The translations under genes were made by a program, and so were the position numbers. A DNA stretch of 64,000 nt from CAIWAH01 sp964602595 (GTDB lineage Bacteria > Verrucomicrobiota > Verrucomicrobiia > Limisphaerales > UBA9464), in the NCBI GenBank assembly GCA_964602595.1, contig CAZRRO010000003.1, positions 434,001-498,000 of the forward strand, read 5' to 3'. The number at the start of each line of letters is the position of its first letter. Position 1 is the stretch's first letter. Shown here piece by piece: positions 52,833-61,164 of the stretch. The notes beneath the pieces are model-generated. The model made no database searches. It had not been told where the DNA came from and was given only the letters and a program-made list of their open reading frames with translations.

Positions 52833-55800
52833 GTGAACTCGGACTTTCCCCCCGTGTCCCCGCCGCTCGTGCCCGACCATGAACTGCTGCGCCTGATCGG
52901 CCGCGGCAGCTACGGCGAGGTCTGGCTCGCGCGGAACGTGATGGGCGCCTGGCGCGCGGTGAAGGTCGTGCGCCGCGACACCTTCGGGTCCGACCGCCCG
53001 TTCGAGCGCGAGTTCAACGGCATCCAGCGCTACGAGCCAATCTCGCGCAGCGTGGAGGGCGTCGTGCCGATCCTGCAGGTGGGCCGCAGTCCCGAGGGCT
53101 TCCATTACGTGATGGAACTGGCCGACGAGGCCTCGGGCACGACGGACGAGAACGGCGGGTTGGCCGTGGCCGGCTATTCGCCGCGCACCCTGCGCTCCGA
53201 CTTGAAGCGGGTGGGCCGGTTGCCCGTGGCCGACTGTCTGGAGTTGGGCCTGGCACTGGTGGCCGGACTGGCGCACCTGCATCGCCACGGGCTGGTGCAT
53301 CGCGACCTCAAGCCGTCGAACCTCATCTTCGTCAACGGCCGGGCCCGGCTCGCGGACCCCGGGCTGGTGGGCGCCATTGACGAGGCGCGGAGCTTCGTGG
53401 GCACGCCCGGCTACATCCCGCCCGAAGGCCCCGGGTCGGCGGGTGCGGACATCTTCGCGCTGGGCCGCGTGCTCTACGAGGCGGCGACCGGCTTGCCGCC
53501 GGAGGAATTTCCCAACCCGCCGCCCGACTGGCTCACGGGCGAAGTCCCCCACGGCGCGCTCGAACTGCACGAGGTCATCCTGCGCGCGTGCGAGACAGAC
53601 CCGGCCCGTCGGTATCAGTCTGCCGCCGCGCTCCAGGCCGACCTCGCCCTACTGCAAAGCGGCCAGTCGGTGCGCCGCGCGCGCAAGTTGGAACGGCGCG
53701 TGAAGACGCTCCGCCGCGCGGGGCTCGCGGCGCTCGGCGCGGTGCTGCTCGCGAGCGGACTGGGAACCTTTGCCGCCTACCGCGCCCGCACCGAGCATGA
53801 GAATGCGGCGCGCGCGGAAACCCTCCGCCAGCGGGCCGTGAGCGCCGAAGAAGCCGCACAGCTTGAATTGGCCAACGCCCAATTGGCGCGGGCCGGCTTG
53901 TTGCGCCGATCGGGCCTCGTCGGGCAACGGGTTCAGACACTGGAACTCATCCGGCAGGCCGCCGGCATCGCCACGAACCTGGTCGATCTCCGCTCCGAAG
54001 CGATCGCCGCGCGCACCCTGCCCGACCTTCAGGAAAGGCAGTCGCGCTCGCTGCGCGGGCCGCCCGGCCGCTGGTGCACGTCGGACCCGGCATTCACCCG
54101 CTACACCCGCGCGCACGCCGATGGCTCGGTGCGGATTCACGCGTGGCACGACGACCGCGAGTTGGCGGTGCTGGAAGGCGCACAGGCAGAAGGCCTGTTG
54201 GTCTGGCCGTTCAGCGTCCGCGGCCAGCGTCTCGGTGGCCAACGCGGCGAACAGGCGTTCGTTTGGAACACGGCGACCGGGCGGCTGGTGTTCCAGCGCA
54301 CCGTGCCCGGCCTCGTGGCCTTGGACCTCACTCCCGACGGCGAGTCCGTCGCGCTGCAACTGGCCGACGGACGGCTCCAGTGGGTGCGGTTGGCCGACGG
54401 TTCGGCGGGTCCGCTGATCGACCCCGGGTTCACCGACGGCGGGTTCCTGTTCAGTCCCGATGGCCGGCGGCTGGCGTTGGTCAGCCCGTCCCGGTGCGAG
54501 GTGCATTTGTTCGACTCGCTGGGAGGCTCGCACCAAACCCTGCAATTGCCGCCGCCTGCCTGCCCGCAGGGCTTTCGCTGGCTGCCCGACAGCCGCGGCC
54601 TGCTGTTCATGGCCGATGATTTCCGGGGCTATCTGGTCCGGCTCGATCTACCGTCGCCCCACTGGATCCGGCTGGAAGGCCATCAGGCGGAAGTCGTGGA
54701 CGGCACCGGCCACCCGGACCTGCCGTATGCGCTGACCACGAGCTGGGACGAGACGACCCGCCTCTGGAGCCGGACAACGGGGCGGCAGTTGCTTCGCGTC
54801 ACCGGCCGGGGCACGGAGTTCCGGTGGGGTGGCGATGGGCGGCTCGGCTGGCTGGAGATCGGTCAACCGGGGCATTTCCGGCTGCGGGAATTCGAGGCGC
54901 TGTTGCCGGCCGGGGCCCGCGTGCTGCCGGAGCCGGTGCCGCCGCGCGCCTTTTCGTCCAACAAAGGCGTCTGGGATGTTGCTTTCGTGGCGGGCGGACG
55001 CGCGCTCGCGGTGGCCAGTTACGACGGGGTGCGCCTATGGCCAATCACGGGCGGCGAACCCCGGCTGCTCCCGCTCGGCTGGACCCGCTGGCTCGAGACC
55101 GATCCCGCGGGCACCACGCTGTGGGCTAGCACGGACCGGGGAATTCTGCGCGTGCCGTTGAGCTGGAACACGTTGGCGGACGAGGTTGAGGCTGGTGAAC
55201 CGCTGGCCGTCGAGGCTGCCGGCCGGGAACTTCCCGTCGCGCTGCTGGGGAACGCGCCGGTCCTGCTCACCGCGCGCGGTCGGGAACTGCTCCAGGTCAC
55301 TTCTGAGGCCGTCCGCTCCGTGAGCGAATTGCCGGACTGGACCACGCGGCTGCGCGCGAGTCCCGACGGACGCTGGCTGCTGGCCGGCGACCGCGCCTCG
55401 ACCGAGCAGCACCTGTTGTCCGCGACGAACGGCAGCGTGATCCGCTTGCTCAAGGTCAGCTACGATGCCCATGGGCTCTTCCTCGCGGGCGGCGAGGATC
55501 TGCTGCGGGTCGCCGCCGGCGAACTGCGCCGCGAACGCTGCGCCGACGGCCTGCTCCGCTGGGCCGTGCCGCGGCCCGGTTCGGGCACCAGCGCTGGACC
55601 GATGGCCGTAGCGCGCGATGGCCGGACCATCGCCGTGGCCCCGGGCGGACGCGAGGTAACGCTGCTGGATGGCGAAACCGGCGAAGTGTGGTGCCGGCTC
55701 GAAGCGCCGGAACCGGGCAGCGCGGTGGCCCTCCGCTTCAGCCCGGATGGCCGGCATCTGGCCGTGGCCACCGTCAACCACGCGGCCGTGCTCTGGGATC

Positions 55801-55859
55801 TCGCCGCGGTGCGCGCCGGCCTGCGCGACCTGAAGCTCGACTGGCCGGCCCCCCGGTAA
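52833..55859 (+). CDS. Transmembrane Ser/Thr protein kinase with WD40-type repeats
   Basis: 1,008 residues from a GTG start, with no earlier credible one. Kinase domain 15-275: glycine loop GRGSYGEV (23-30), ATP-anchoring K44 in RAVKVV, catalytic loop HRDLKPSN (156-163), and activation-loop GTPGYIPPE. The Mg-binding DFG is DPG here (175-177): Asp is kept, Phe is not. A transmembrane helix lies at about 295-316, then a heptad-like Ala/Glu/Arg coiled coil to about 370. The remaining 640 residues hold WD40-like blades (FSPDGRRLALVS, FRWLPDSRGLLFMADD, LRFSPDGRHLAVATVNHAAVLWDL). The kinase is cytoplasmic and the propeller is presumably outside. Likely regulates the adjacent sigma factor. Confidence 0.9.
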   Translation: MNSDFPPVSPPLVPDHELLRLIGRGSYGEVWLARNVMGAWRAVKVVRRDTFGSDRPFEREFNGIQRYEPISRSVEGVVPILQVGRSPEGFHYVMELADEASGTTDENGGLAVAGYSPRTLRSDLKRVGRLPVADCLELGLALVAGLAHLHRHGLVHRDLKPSNLIFVNGRARLADPGLVGAIDEARSFVGTPGYIPPEGPGSAGADIFALGRVLYEAATGLPPEEFPNPPPDWLTGEVPHGALELHEVILRACETDPARRYQSAAALQADLALLQSGQSVRRARKLERRVKTLRRAGLAALGAVLLASGLGTFAAYRARTEHENAARAETLRQRAVSAEEAAQLELANAQLARAGLLRRSGLVGQRVQTLELIRQAAGIATNLVDLRSEAIAARTLPDLQERQSRSLRGPPGRWCTSDPAFTRYTRAHADGSVRIHAWHDDRELAVLEGAQAEGLLVWPFSVRGQRLGGQRGEQAFVWNTATGRLVFQRTVPGLVALDLTPDGESVALQLADGRLQWVRLADGSAGPLIDPGFTDGGFLFSPDGRRLALVSPSRCEVHLFDSLGGSHQTLQLPPPACPQGFRWLPDSRGLLFMADDFRGYLVRLDLPSPHWIRLEGHQAEVVDGTGHPDLPYALTTSWDETTRLWSRTTGRQLLRVTGRGTEFRWGGDGRLGWLEIGQPGHFRLREFEALLPAGARVLPEPVPPRAFSSNKGVWDVAFVAGGRALAVASYDGVRLWPITGGEPRLLPLGWTRWLETDPAGTTLWASTDRGILRVPLSWNTLADEVEAGEPLAVEAAGRELPVALLGNAPVLLTARGRELLQVTSEAVRSVSELPDWTTRLRASPDGRWLLAGDRASTEQHLLSATNGSVIRLLKVSYDAHGLFLAGGEDLLRVAAGELRRERCADGLLRWAVPRPGSGTSAGPMAVARDGRTIAVAPGGREVTLLDGETGEVWCRLEAPEPGSAVALRFSPDGRHLAVATVNHAAVLWDLAAVRAGLRDLKLDWPAPR

Positions 55860-55942
55860 GTGGCTGTTTTCAACGAGCCTTGGCGGGTGGCGCAGTGCAG
55901 GACGCAGACGCGCAGATTGGCGAGCCGGCAAATTATTTTCAC

Positions 55943-55977
55943 TTCGTTGAAAGGACCGGCGGCCTGCGTGGTTATCC
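55943..55977 (+). promoter_or_regulatory. Candidate ECF-type promoter for the surface-protein gene
   Basis: TTCGTTGAAAG (55943-55953), 14 bases, then GTGGTTATCC (55968-55977), 9 bases before the ATG at 55987. Matches 21 of 21 bases of the two blocks at 52091-52124. Upstream is an unusual AT-rich patch (AAATTATTTTCACTTCG). Confidence 0.6.
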
Positions 55978-55986
55978 GTCGCTGAC

Positions 55987-58900
55987 ATGAAGATGCGTTG
56001 CTGGCTTCGCCGTTGTTCCTTTTCACCGGTTCGACCGCTCGCCGCGGCCTGGGCGTGCGCGGTCGGATTGGGATTCTCCACCTTGCGCGCGGCGGACCTG
56101 CCGCCACCCAACACGTTCCTTCTCTCCGGCAGGCTCCAGCAGGCCAATGTGCCGGCCGCCGGCGCGCACGACTTCCGCTTCCAGCTCTACGACCGCGAGA
56201 CCGGCGGGCAGGTCGTCGCCGGCACCCGCGCCGTCGCGGTGACCCAGCCGGTCAACGCCGGCGACTGGCAGGTGGTGCTCGATGTCCGCCAGTTCGCGGC
56301 CGAAGCGCCCGACTTGGATGGTATGGTGCGCCCGCCAATCGGTTCGCGGCTTCCACTCGACCAGGCGGCCCACGCGGCGAACGCGCTGAACTGGCGGGTG
56401 CTCCAGGAAAACTGGCTGGAGATCTCCGTGCGCCGGGAGGGCGTGGGCGCGTTTGTGTCGCTCACGCCGCGGCAGCGTCTCACCGCCGTGCCCGGCGCGG
56501 TGGTCGCGCAGACCGCCAACCACGCCCTTGTGGCCGGCACCGTGGCCGAGGGGGGCGTGGACGCCCGCGCGCTCGCGCCCAGCGCCATCACGGCAGAGAA
56601 ACTCAGCGCCGGGGCCATCAACAATGCCGCGCTGGCGAACCTCGCGGTCACGGCCCCAAAAATCGCCCCGCTCACCGTCGTCCGCTCGCTCAACGGCCTG
56701 ACGGATGACGTGACACTCGCGGCCGGCACCGGCGTGTCGCTCAGCGCGGCGGGCAACACCCTCACCATCAGTTCAACCGCGACGGGCGCCGGCACGCCGT
56801 TGCCGAACGGGAATTTCCTCGGGGTCGACAACGACAATCAATTCGGCGGCAGCGCGAGTTTCGGCGTCATCGGCGGCGGGCAATCCACCAAGATCAGCGA
56901 CGAGAATACCCACTCGACCCTGGGCGGCGGGCAGTTGAACCGCATCTACGAACGGTCGGGGCATTCGTTCCTGGGCGGCGGCTACAACCATCAGGTCGGT
57001 CCCGACGCCCCCTACGCCAGCCTCGGCGGCGGTTTCGCCCACGTCCTGACCAACGCGACCAGCGCGACCATCGCCGGCGGTAGCCAGAACGCGGCGGGCG
57101 GCGACTACGCGACTGTGGGCGGCGGCTCGGCCAATTTCGCGGGCCCGGGCGGCACCGTGGCCGGCGGCGGCGGCAACCGGGCCGAGGGGGCGAACGCAGC
57201 GGTCGGCGGCGGCGTGGGGAATTCGGCCCGGTCCGCCCAGGCCACCATCGGCGGTGGCAACAACAGCGTCGTGGACACCTCGCCGCACGGCACCATTGCC
57301 GGCGGGTTTGGGAACTCGTTGACCAACTCCGGCCACGGGTCTGTTGGCGGCGGCGAGCAAAACCGCCTGCTGGAGGCGACCTATTCGGCGATCGGCGGCG
57401 GCCTGCTCAATTCGGCCGGAACGCCCTATTCGGCGATCATCGGTGGCGAGGGCAACCGGACCGAGGGCATCGGCGGCTACGCGACGGTGCTGGGCGGCAG
57501 CTTCAATCTGGCCTCAGGCACGCACAGCGTTGCGGCCGGTCATCGCGCCCAGGCGACCCACAGCGGATCCTTTGCGTGGAACGCTTGGCCGGGAGATGTG
57601 TTCGCAAGCGAACGGGACGGCGAGTTTGCTGCCAAAGCTTATGGCGGTTTCCGCTTCGTGACCGGCGGTGCGGACGTGGGTGCGGGCGACATCACGTTCG
57701 ACGCCGGCAACGCGGCGCTCCGCGCCTCCGGCAAAGGCGCCACCTTTAGCTTCGGACAGGCGTTTAACCTCACCGCCGGCGGCGGCATCAACCTCACCAC
57801 CGGCGGCCAAGGCCTGTTGGTGGACGGCCAGCGCGTGGGCGCGGGTGGCGGGGGTGGTGGCCTGCTCGAGGGCAGCGTGACCACGACCACGCTGGCCGAC
57901 GCCGCGGTCACCGTGCCGAAGCTCGCCATCAGCGGCACGCCCGGGGAGGGCAAGCTGCTGTCCTACTCGGGCGGCACGCTAAGTTGGGCACCCGCGCCCG
58001 CGGGCAACACCGGCGTTACCGGCGGTTGGGCGCTCGGCGGCAACGCCGGCACCGACCCTGACGTCAATTTTCTGGGCACGACCGATGACCGACCGCTGGT
58101 GGTCCGGGTCGAAAACGTGCCCGCGCTCCGGCTGGAGTGGGCGACGAACCAGGTCAACCCCTCGGCGGGATTCGATTCGGAAGGAGTTGCGCTCAACGTG
58201 GCCCTCGGCAGCGGAGTCGTTCGACCGGGGGTGGTCGGAGCCATTGTCGGAGGGGGGCGCAGCGATCTTGGTCCCAACTATGTCTACGGCAGTGGTTCGG
58301 TCGCACTGGGCGGCGGATCCAATCAGGCGGGCGATCCGGATGGGGATCCCATTCTCTTGAACGGAATTGCGTTCGTCGGGGGCGGCTCTGTGAACAGTGC
58401 CCGCGGCTTCGGCTCCCTGGTGGTGGGAGGTAACGTCAATGAGGCCAACGGCCTCCTCAGCTCGGTGGTGGGTGGGCGCGGAAACCTGGCCGCTGGGAGC
58501 AGCGACTTCGTGGGCGGAGGCCTCCACAACCACGCTTTTGGGGGCAATTCGGATCTGCGACCCTTCGCGGGCTACAGTGCCATAGCCGGCGGACGGCAAA
58601 ACACCATAACCAATGCCGCCAGCGCGTTCATCGGCGGGGGAAGGAGCAACCGGATCGGGGAGTTGGCGGACTTCGCGGTGATCGGAGGAGGCTTGCAGAA
58701 TGAGGCCGCGGGATCCGGGAGCATGATCGTGGGCGGCATTTCCAACCTCGCCGCGGGCACCCGCAGCTTCGCGGCCGGCACCGAGGCCCGGGCCAACCAC
58801 ACCGGCAGCTTCGTATGGAATGATGGCAGCGCCGGCGGCTTCGCCAGCGCGCGGGACAATGAGTTTGCGGTGCATGCTGCCGGTGGCGCACGGTTCGAGA

Positions 58901-59790
58901 CCGGCGGGGCCGGGGTGCGGGCCGACAAGCTGAGCATCACCGGAAACGGCACGATCGAATCCATCACCGGCGGCGACCAGACGCAGCCGCAACTCCACCT
59001 GGGGCAGACCGTTCCTGGCGAATATGTGCGGGTTTTCGCCAATACGCCGCAGTCCTTCTGGTCTTTCGGCGCCGGCGGACCCGACGGTTGGTTCTCCTTC
59101 TACGTCCCCGGTCAAAGCCCGGCCAACACGGTCGATACCGGCGCGAATCGCTTTATCATCACGCCCAACGGCGAGGTGGGCGTGGGCAGCGACCGACCCT
59201 TCGCCCAGTTTCACGTGCGCGGACGCGGCGGATTCGACCTGCCGCAAATCCGCGCCACGCAACTGAACCCGCAGGACTTCGCCCGGCTACGGCTGGAGAC
59301 CGGTCAGCAGTCGTGGGACATGAGCGCCGGACCGGACGGCTCGCTGCGCTTCTTCAGCGGCGGCGCGGACCGCGTGGTGGTAGGCGCCAACGGGACGCTG
59401 TCGGCCACCGCCATAAACCAGACCAGCGACCGCAACGCGAAGCAGGATTTCAAGCCGGTGGACGCCCGGTCGGTCTTGGCAAAGGTCGCTGCGTTGCCCA
59501 TCAGCGAATGGCAGTTCAAGACGGATGCGGAGGGCAGCCGCCACGTCGGCCCGATGGCGCAGGATTTCCGCGAAGCCTTTGGCCTCGGCACCGACGAGCG
59601 CCACATCGCCACCGTGGACGCCGACGGCGTGGCCCTCGCCGCGATCCAGGGACTCAATGAGGTCGTCGAAGAACAGCGGTTGGCCCTCGCCCGCAAGGAC
59701 ACGGAATTGCGGGAACTGCGAGACAGCGTCGCAGAACTCAAGACGCTCATGACCCGCCTCGCGGCGCAGGCGGCGGGAGGTGCCCGATGA
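55987..59790 (+). CDS. Secreted YadA-head-like repeat protein with C-terminal S74 intramolecular chaperone
   Basis: 1,267 residues. A signal-like N-terminus (MKMRCWLRRCSFSPVRPLAAAWACAV…) precedes a beta-rich domain (45-180) and two arrays of glycine-rich repeats (about 285-525 and 735-935) of the form IGGGxxNxA…, as in trimeric adhesin heads. Between and after them are beta-helix-like segments. The C-terminus (about 1145-1240) is a Peptidase_S74 chaperone: SDRNAK at 1147-1152, as in the self-cleaving tail-spike chaperones (SDRxxK), then VGPMAQDF and a trimeric coiled coil to the end. S74 domains fold the trimer and then cut themselves off, so the final protein should be a chaperone-free trimeric fibre. 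No outer-membrane anchor barrel is present. Overlaps the next gene by 4 bases. Confidence 0.87.
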   Translation: MKMRCWLRRCSFSPVRPLAAAWACAVGLGFSTLRAADLPPPNTFLLSGRLQQANVPAAGAHDFRFQLYDRETGGQVVAGTRAVAVTQPVNAGDWQVVLDVRQFAAEAPDLDGMVRPPIGSRLPLDQAAHAANALNWRVLQENWLEISVRREGVGAFVSLTPRQRLTAVPGAVVAQTANHALVAGTVAEGGVDARALAPSAITAEKLSAGAINNAALANLAVTAPKIAPLTVVRSLNGLTDDVTLAAGTGVSLSAAGNTLTISSTATGAGTPLPNGNFLGVDNDNQFGGSASFGVIGGGQSTKISDENTHSTLGGGQLNRIYERSGHSFLGGGYNHQVGPDAPYASLGGGFAHVLTNATSATIAGGSQNAAGGDYATVGGGSANFAGPGGTVAGGGGNRAEGANAAVGGGVGNSARSAQATIGGGNNSVVDTSPHGTIAGGFGNSLTNSGHGSVGGGEQNRLLEATYSAIGGGLLNSAGTPYSAIIGGEGNRTEGIGGYATVLGGSFNLASGTHSVAAGHRAQATHSGSFAWNAWPGDVFASERDGEFAAKAYGGFRFVTGGADVGAGDITFDAGNAALRASGKGATFSFGQAFNLTAGGGINLTTGGQGLLVDGQRVGAGGGGGGLLEGSVTTTTLADAAVTVPKLAISGTPGEGKLLSYSGGTLSWAPAPAGNTGVTGGWALGGNAGTDPDVNFLGTTDDRPLVVRVENVPALRLEWATNQVNPSAGFDSEGVALNVALGSGVVRPGVVGAIVGGGRSDLGPNYVYGSGSVALGGGSNQAGDPDGDPILLNGIAFVGGGSVNSARGFGSLVVGGNVNEANGLLSSVVGGRGNLAAGSSDFVGGGLHNHAFGGNSDLRPFAGYSAIAGGRQNTITNAASAFIGGGRSNRIGELADFAVIGGGLQNEAAGSGSMIVGGISNLAAGTRSFAAGTEARANHTGSFVWNDGSAGGFASARDNEFAVHAAGGARFETGGAGVRADKLSITGNGTIESITGGDQTQPQLHLGQTVPGEYVRVFANTPQSFWSFGAGGPDGWFSFYVPGQSPANTVDTGANRFIITPNGEVGVGSDRPFAQFHVRGRGGFDLPQIRATQLNPQDFARLRLETGQQSWDMSAGPDGSLRFFSGGADRVVVGANGTLSATAINQTSDRNAKQDFKPVDARSVLAKVAALPISEWQFKTDAEGSRHVGPMAQDFREAFGLGTDERHIATVDADGVALAAIQGLNEVVEEQRLALARKDTELRELRDSVAELKTLMTRLAAQAAGGAR
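56850..57560 (+). repeat. First glycine-rich head-repeat array
   Basis: About 15 units of 14-19 residues with a GGG or AGG core (e.g. VIGGGQSTK, TLGGGQLNR, FLGGGYNHQ, TIAGGSQNA, TVGGGSANF). The DNA repeats GGCGGCGG blocks at matching spacing. Confidence 0.75.
58230..58790 (+). repeat. Second glycine-rich head-repeat array
   Basis: About 10 units, the same motif family as the first array (AIVGGGRSD, ALGGGSNQA, FVGGGSVNS, VVGGRGNLA, AIAGGRQNT, FIGGGRSNR). Both arrays end in the same A-A-G-x-x-A-x-x-x-H-x-G-S-F-x-W-N block, so the head module is duplicated within the gene. Confidence 0.75.
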
Positions 59791-60212
59791 AGCGCCGCTG
59801 GTTGGCCCTGCTGCTGGTCGCCGGCGCGGCCCGCGCGGAGGACGCGTTTACGCTCTCCGAGCTCAAGGTCACGCCGACGCTGACGGCGATGGCCGGTGGC
59901 GATTTCACGGCCGAGGCAACCCTGGCCGGCGAAGCCGCGCTCCGGGCATCCGGCGGCGACTTCGCGCTGGAGGGCACCGTCACCCCGCTGTCCGTGACCA
60001 TCGTTCCCGGCGACGTGGCGGTCTTCCTCGCGGTCGAAGGCGACACCCTCGTTCTAACGTGGCCCGCCGGCGGCGAAGGCTACGTGCTGGAATCCGTCGC
60101 CGCGTTGAACGACACCCCCGACTGGCAACCGGTGCAGCCGGCGCCGACGGAACGCCGTTTCGTCACCCCACTGGCGCGGCCCGCGGTATTCTTCCGGCTG
60201 CGGCGGCCTTGA
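59787..60212 (+). CDS. Small secreted protein ending in the shared C-terminal module
   Basis: 141 residues. Starts inside the previous gene's stop (ATGA overlap), so it is translationally coupled to the S74 protein. Signal peptide MKRRWLALLLVAGAARAED. Residues 20-80 are a repetitive Ala/Glu/Thr beta stretch (ATLAGEAALRASGGDFALEG). The last 57 residues (GDTLVLTWPAGGEGYVLES to FFRLRRP) are the same module as at the ends of the proteins at 8407, 11880 and 32849. Coupling suggests it is exported and assembled together with the S74 fibre, perhaps as its anchor or cap; that is inference. No known family. Confidence 0.72.
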   Translation: MKRRWLALLLVAGAARAEDAFTLSELKVTPTLTAMAGGDFTAEATLAGEAALRASGGDFALEGTVTPLSVTIVPGDVAVFLAVEGDTLVLTWPAGGEGYVLESVAALNDTPDWQPVQPAPTERRFVTPLARPAVFFRLRRP

Positions 60213-60337
60213 GGTTCGCCGCGGCGGCGGGCATCCGGCAGCACCAGCCGGTCTTGGTTCAGGCTACGGTGCGGGCAAGGTGGCTTCCACCGACACGACT
60301 TGTTGCCGTGCCCGACGCGCCCGGGCACCCTTCGGCC

Positions 60338-61105
60338 ATGAGTTCACCGCGTTTCCGATCCCTCGCCGCGCTCGTCGGCCTGTTGTTCACCGCGTTCGCC
60401 GTCCACGGCGCAGACAAGCTTTACGCCGGCAAACCGCTCCGGGTGCTCTTGATCACCGGGGGCTGCTGCCACAATTACCCGTTCCAGTCCGGGCAACTCA
60501 CCAACGCCGTGTCCGCCCAGGCCGCCGTGACCTGGACCGTCGTCAACGAGGGCGGCACCGGCACGCGGGGCCAGGTCAAACTGTATGACGACCCGAACTG
60601 GGCCAAACCCTTCGACGTGGTGGTGCACAATGAGTGCTTCGCCGACACCGACGACGCGGCCTACGTCCGGCGGATCACCGCCGCGCACAAGGCCGGCACT
60701 CCGGCTGTGGTCGTCCACTGCGCGATGCATACCTACCGGGCCGCGCAGTTCGACGACTGGCGCGAATTCCTCGGCGTCACGAGCCGGCATCACGAACACC
60801 AGAGCCGTTATCCGGTGAAGGTCGTGGCCAAGGATCACCCGGTGATGCGGGGCTTTCCCGAGAAATGGGTCACCCCGATGGACGAACTCTACATCCTCGA
60901 AAAGGTTTGGCCCGGCACGAAGGCGCTCGCCACGTCGGTCAGCGAAAAGACCGGCCAGGAACAGCCCGTGGTGTGGGTGAACCAATACCACGGCGTGCGG
61001 GTGTTCGGCACGACCTACGGCCATTCGGACGACACCTTCCGTGACCCGGTATTCCTCAACCTGCTCGCCCGCGGCGTCGTGTGGGCGGGCGGGAAGCTCG
61101 ACTAG
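60338..61105 (+). CDS. ThuA-domain secreted protein
   Basis: 255 residues from ATG 60338, which begins a signal peptide (MSSPRFRSLAALVGLLFTAF…HGAD). A ThuA fold, glutamine-amidotransferase-like: LRVLLITGGCCHNYPFQ, FDVVVHNECFADTD, GTPAVVVHCAMHTYR, and the late VVWVNQYHGVRVFGTTYGHSDDTF. ThuA proteins are linked to trehalose and other sugar use, and to heme-like or hydrolytic functions in Planctomycetes and Verrucomicrobia; the reaction is not established. Cysteines C43 and C44 region plus H residues might bind metal. Stands alone here. Confidence 0.87.
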   Translation: MSSPRFRSLAALVGLLFTAFAVHGADKLYAGKPLRVLLITGGCCHNYPFQSGQLTNAVSAQAAVTWTVVNEGGTGTRGQVKLYDDPNWAKPFDVVVHNECFADTDDAAYVRRITAAHKAGTPAVVVHCAMHTYRAAQFDDWREFLGVTSRHHEHQSRYPVKVVAKDHPVMRGFPEKWVTPMDELYILEKVWPGTKALATSVSEKTGQEQPVVWVNQYHGVRVFGTTYGHSDDTFRDPVFLNLLARGVVWAGGKLD

Positions 61106-61164
61106 CTTTGGTCGGGTCGTCGGGGCCCCGGTGGCAACACTGGCGGCAAAAGTCCGCGCCCGAT

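Noticed and set aside
56850..58790. Glycine-rich arrays as a CRISPR or satellite array
   Set aside because: The periodicity follows codons for a head-repeat protein; there are no exact repeats with unique spacers.
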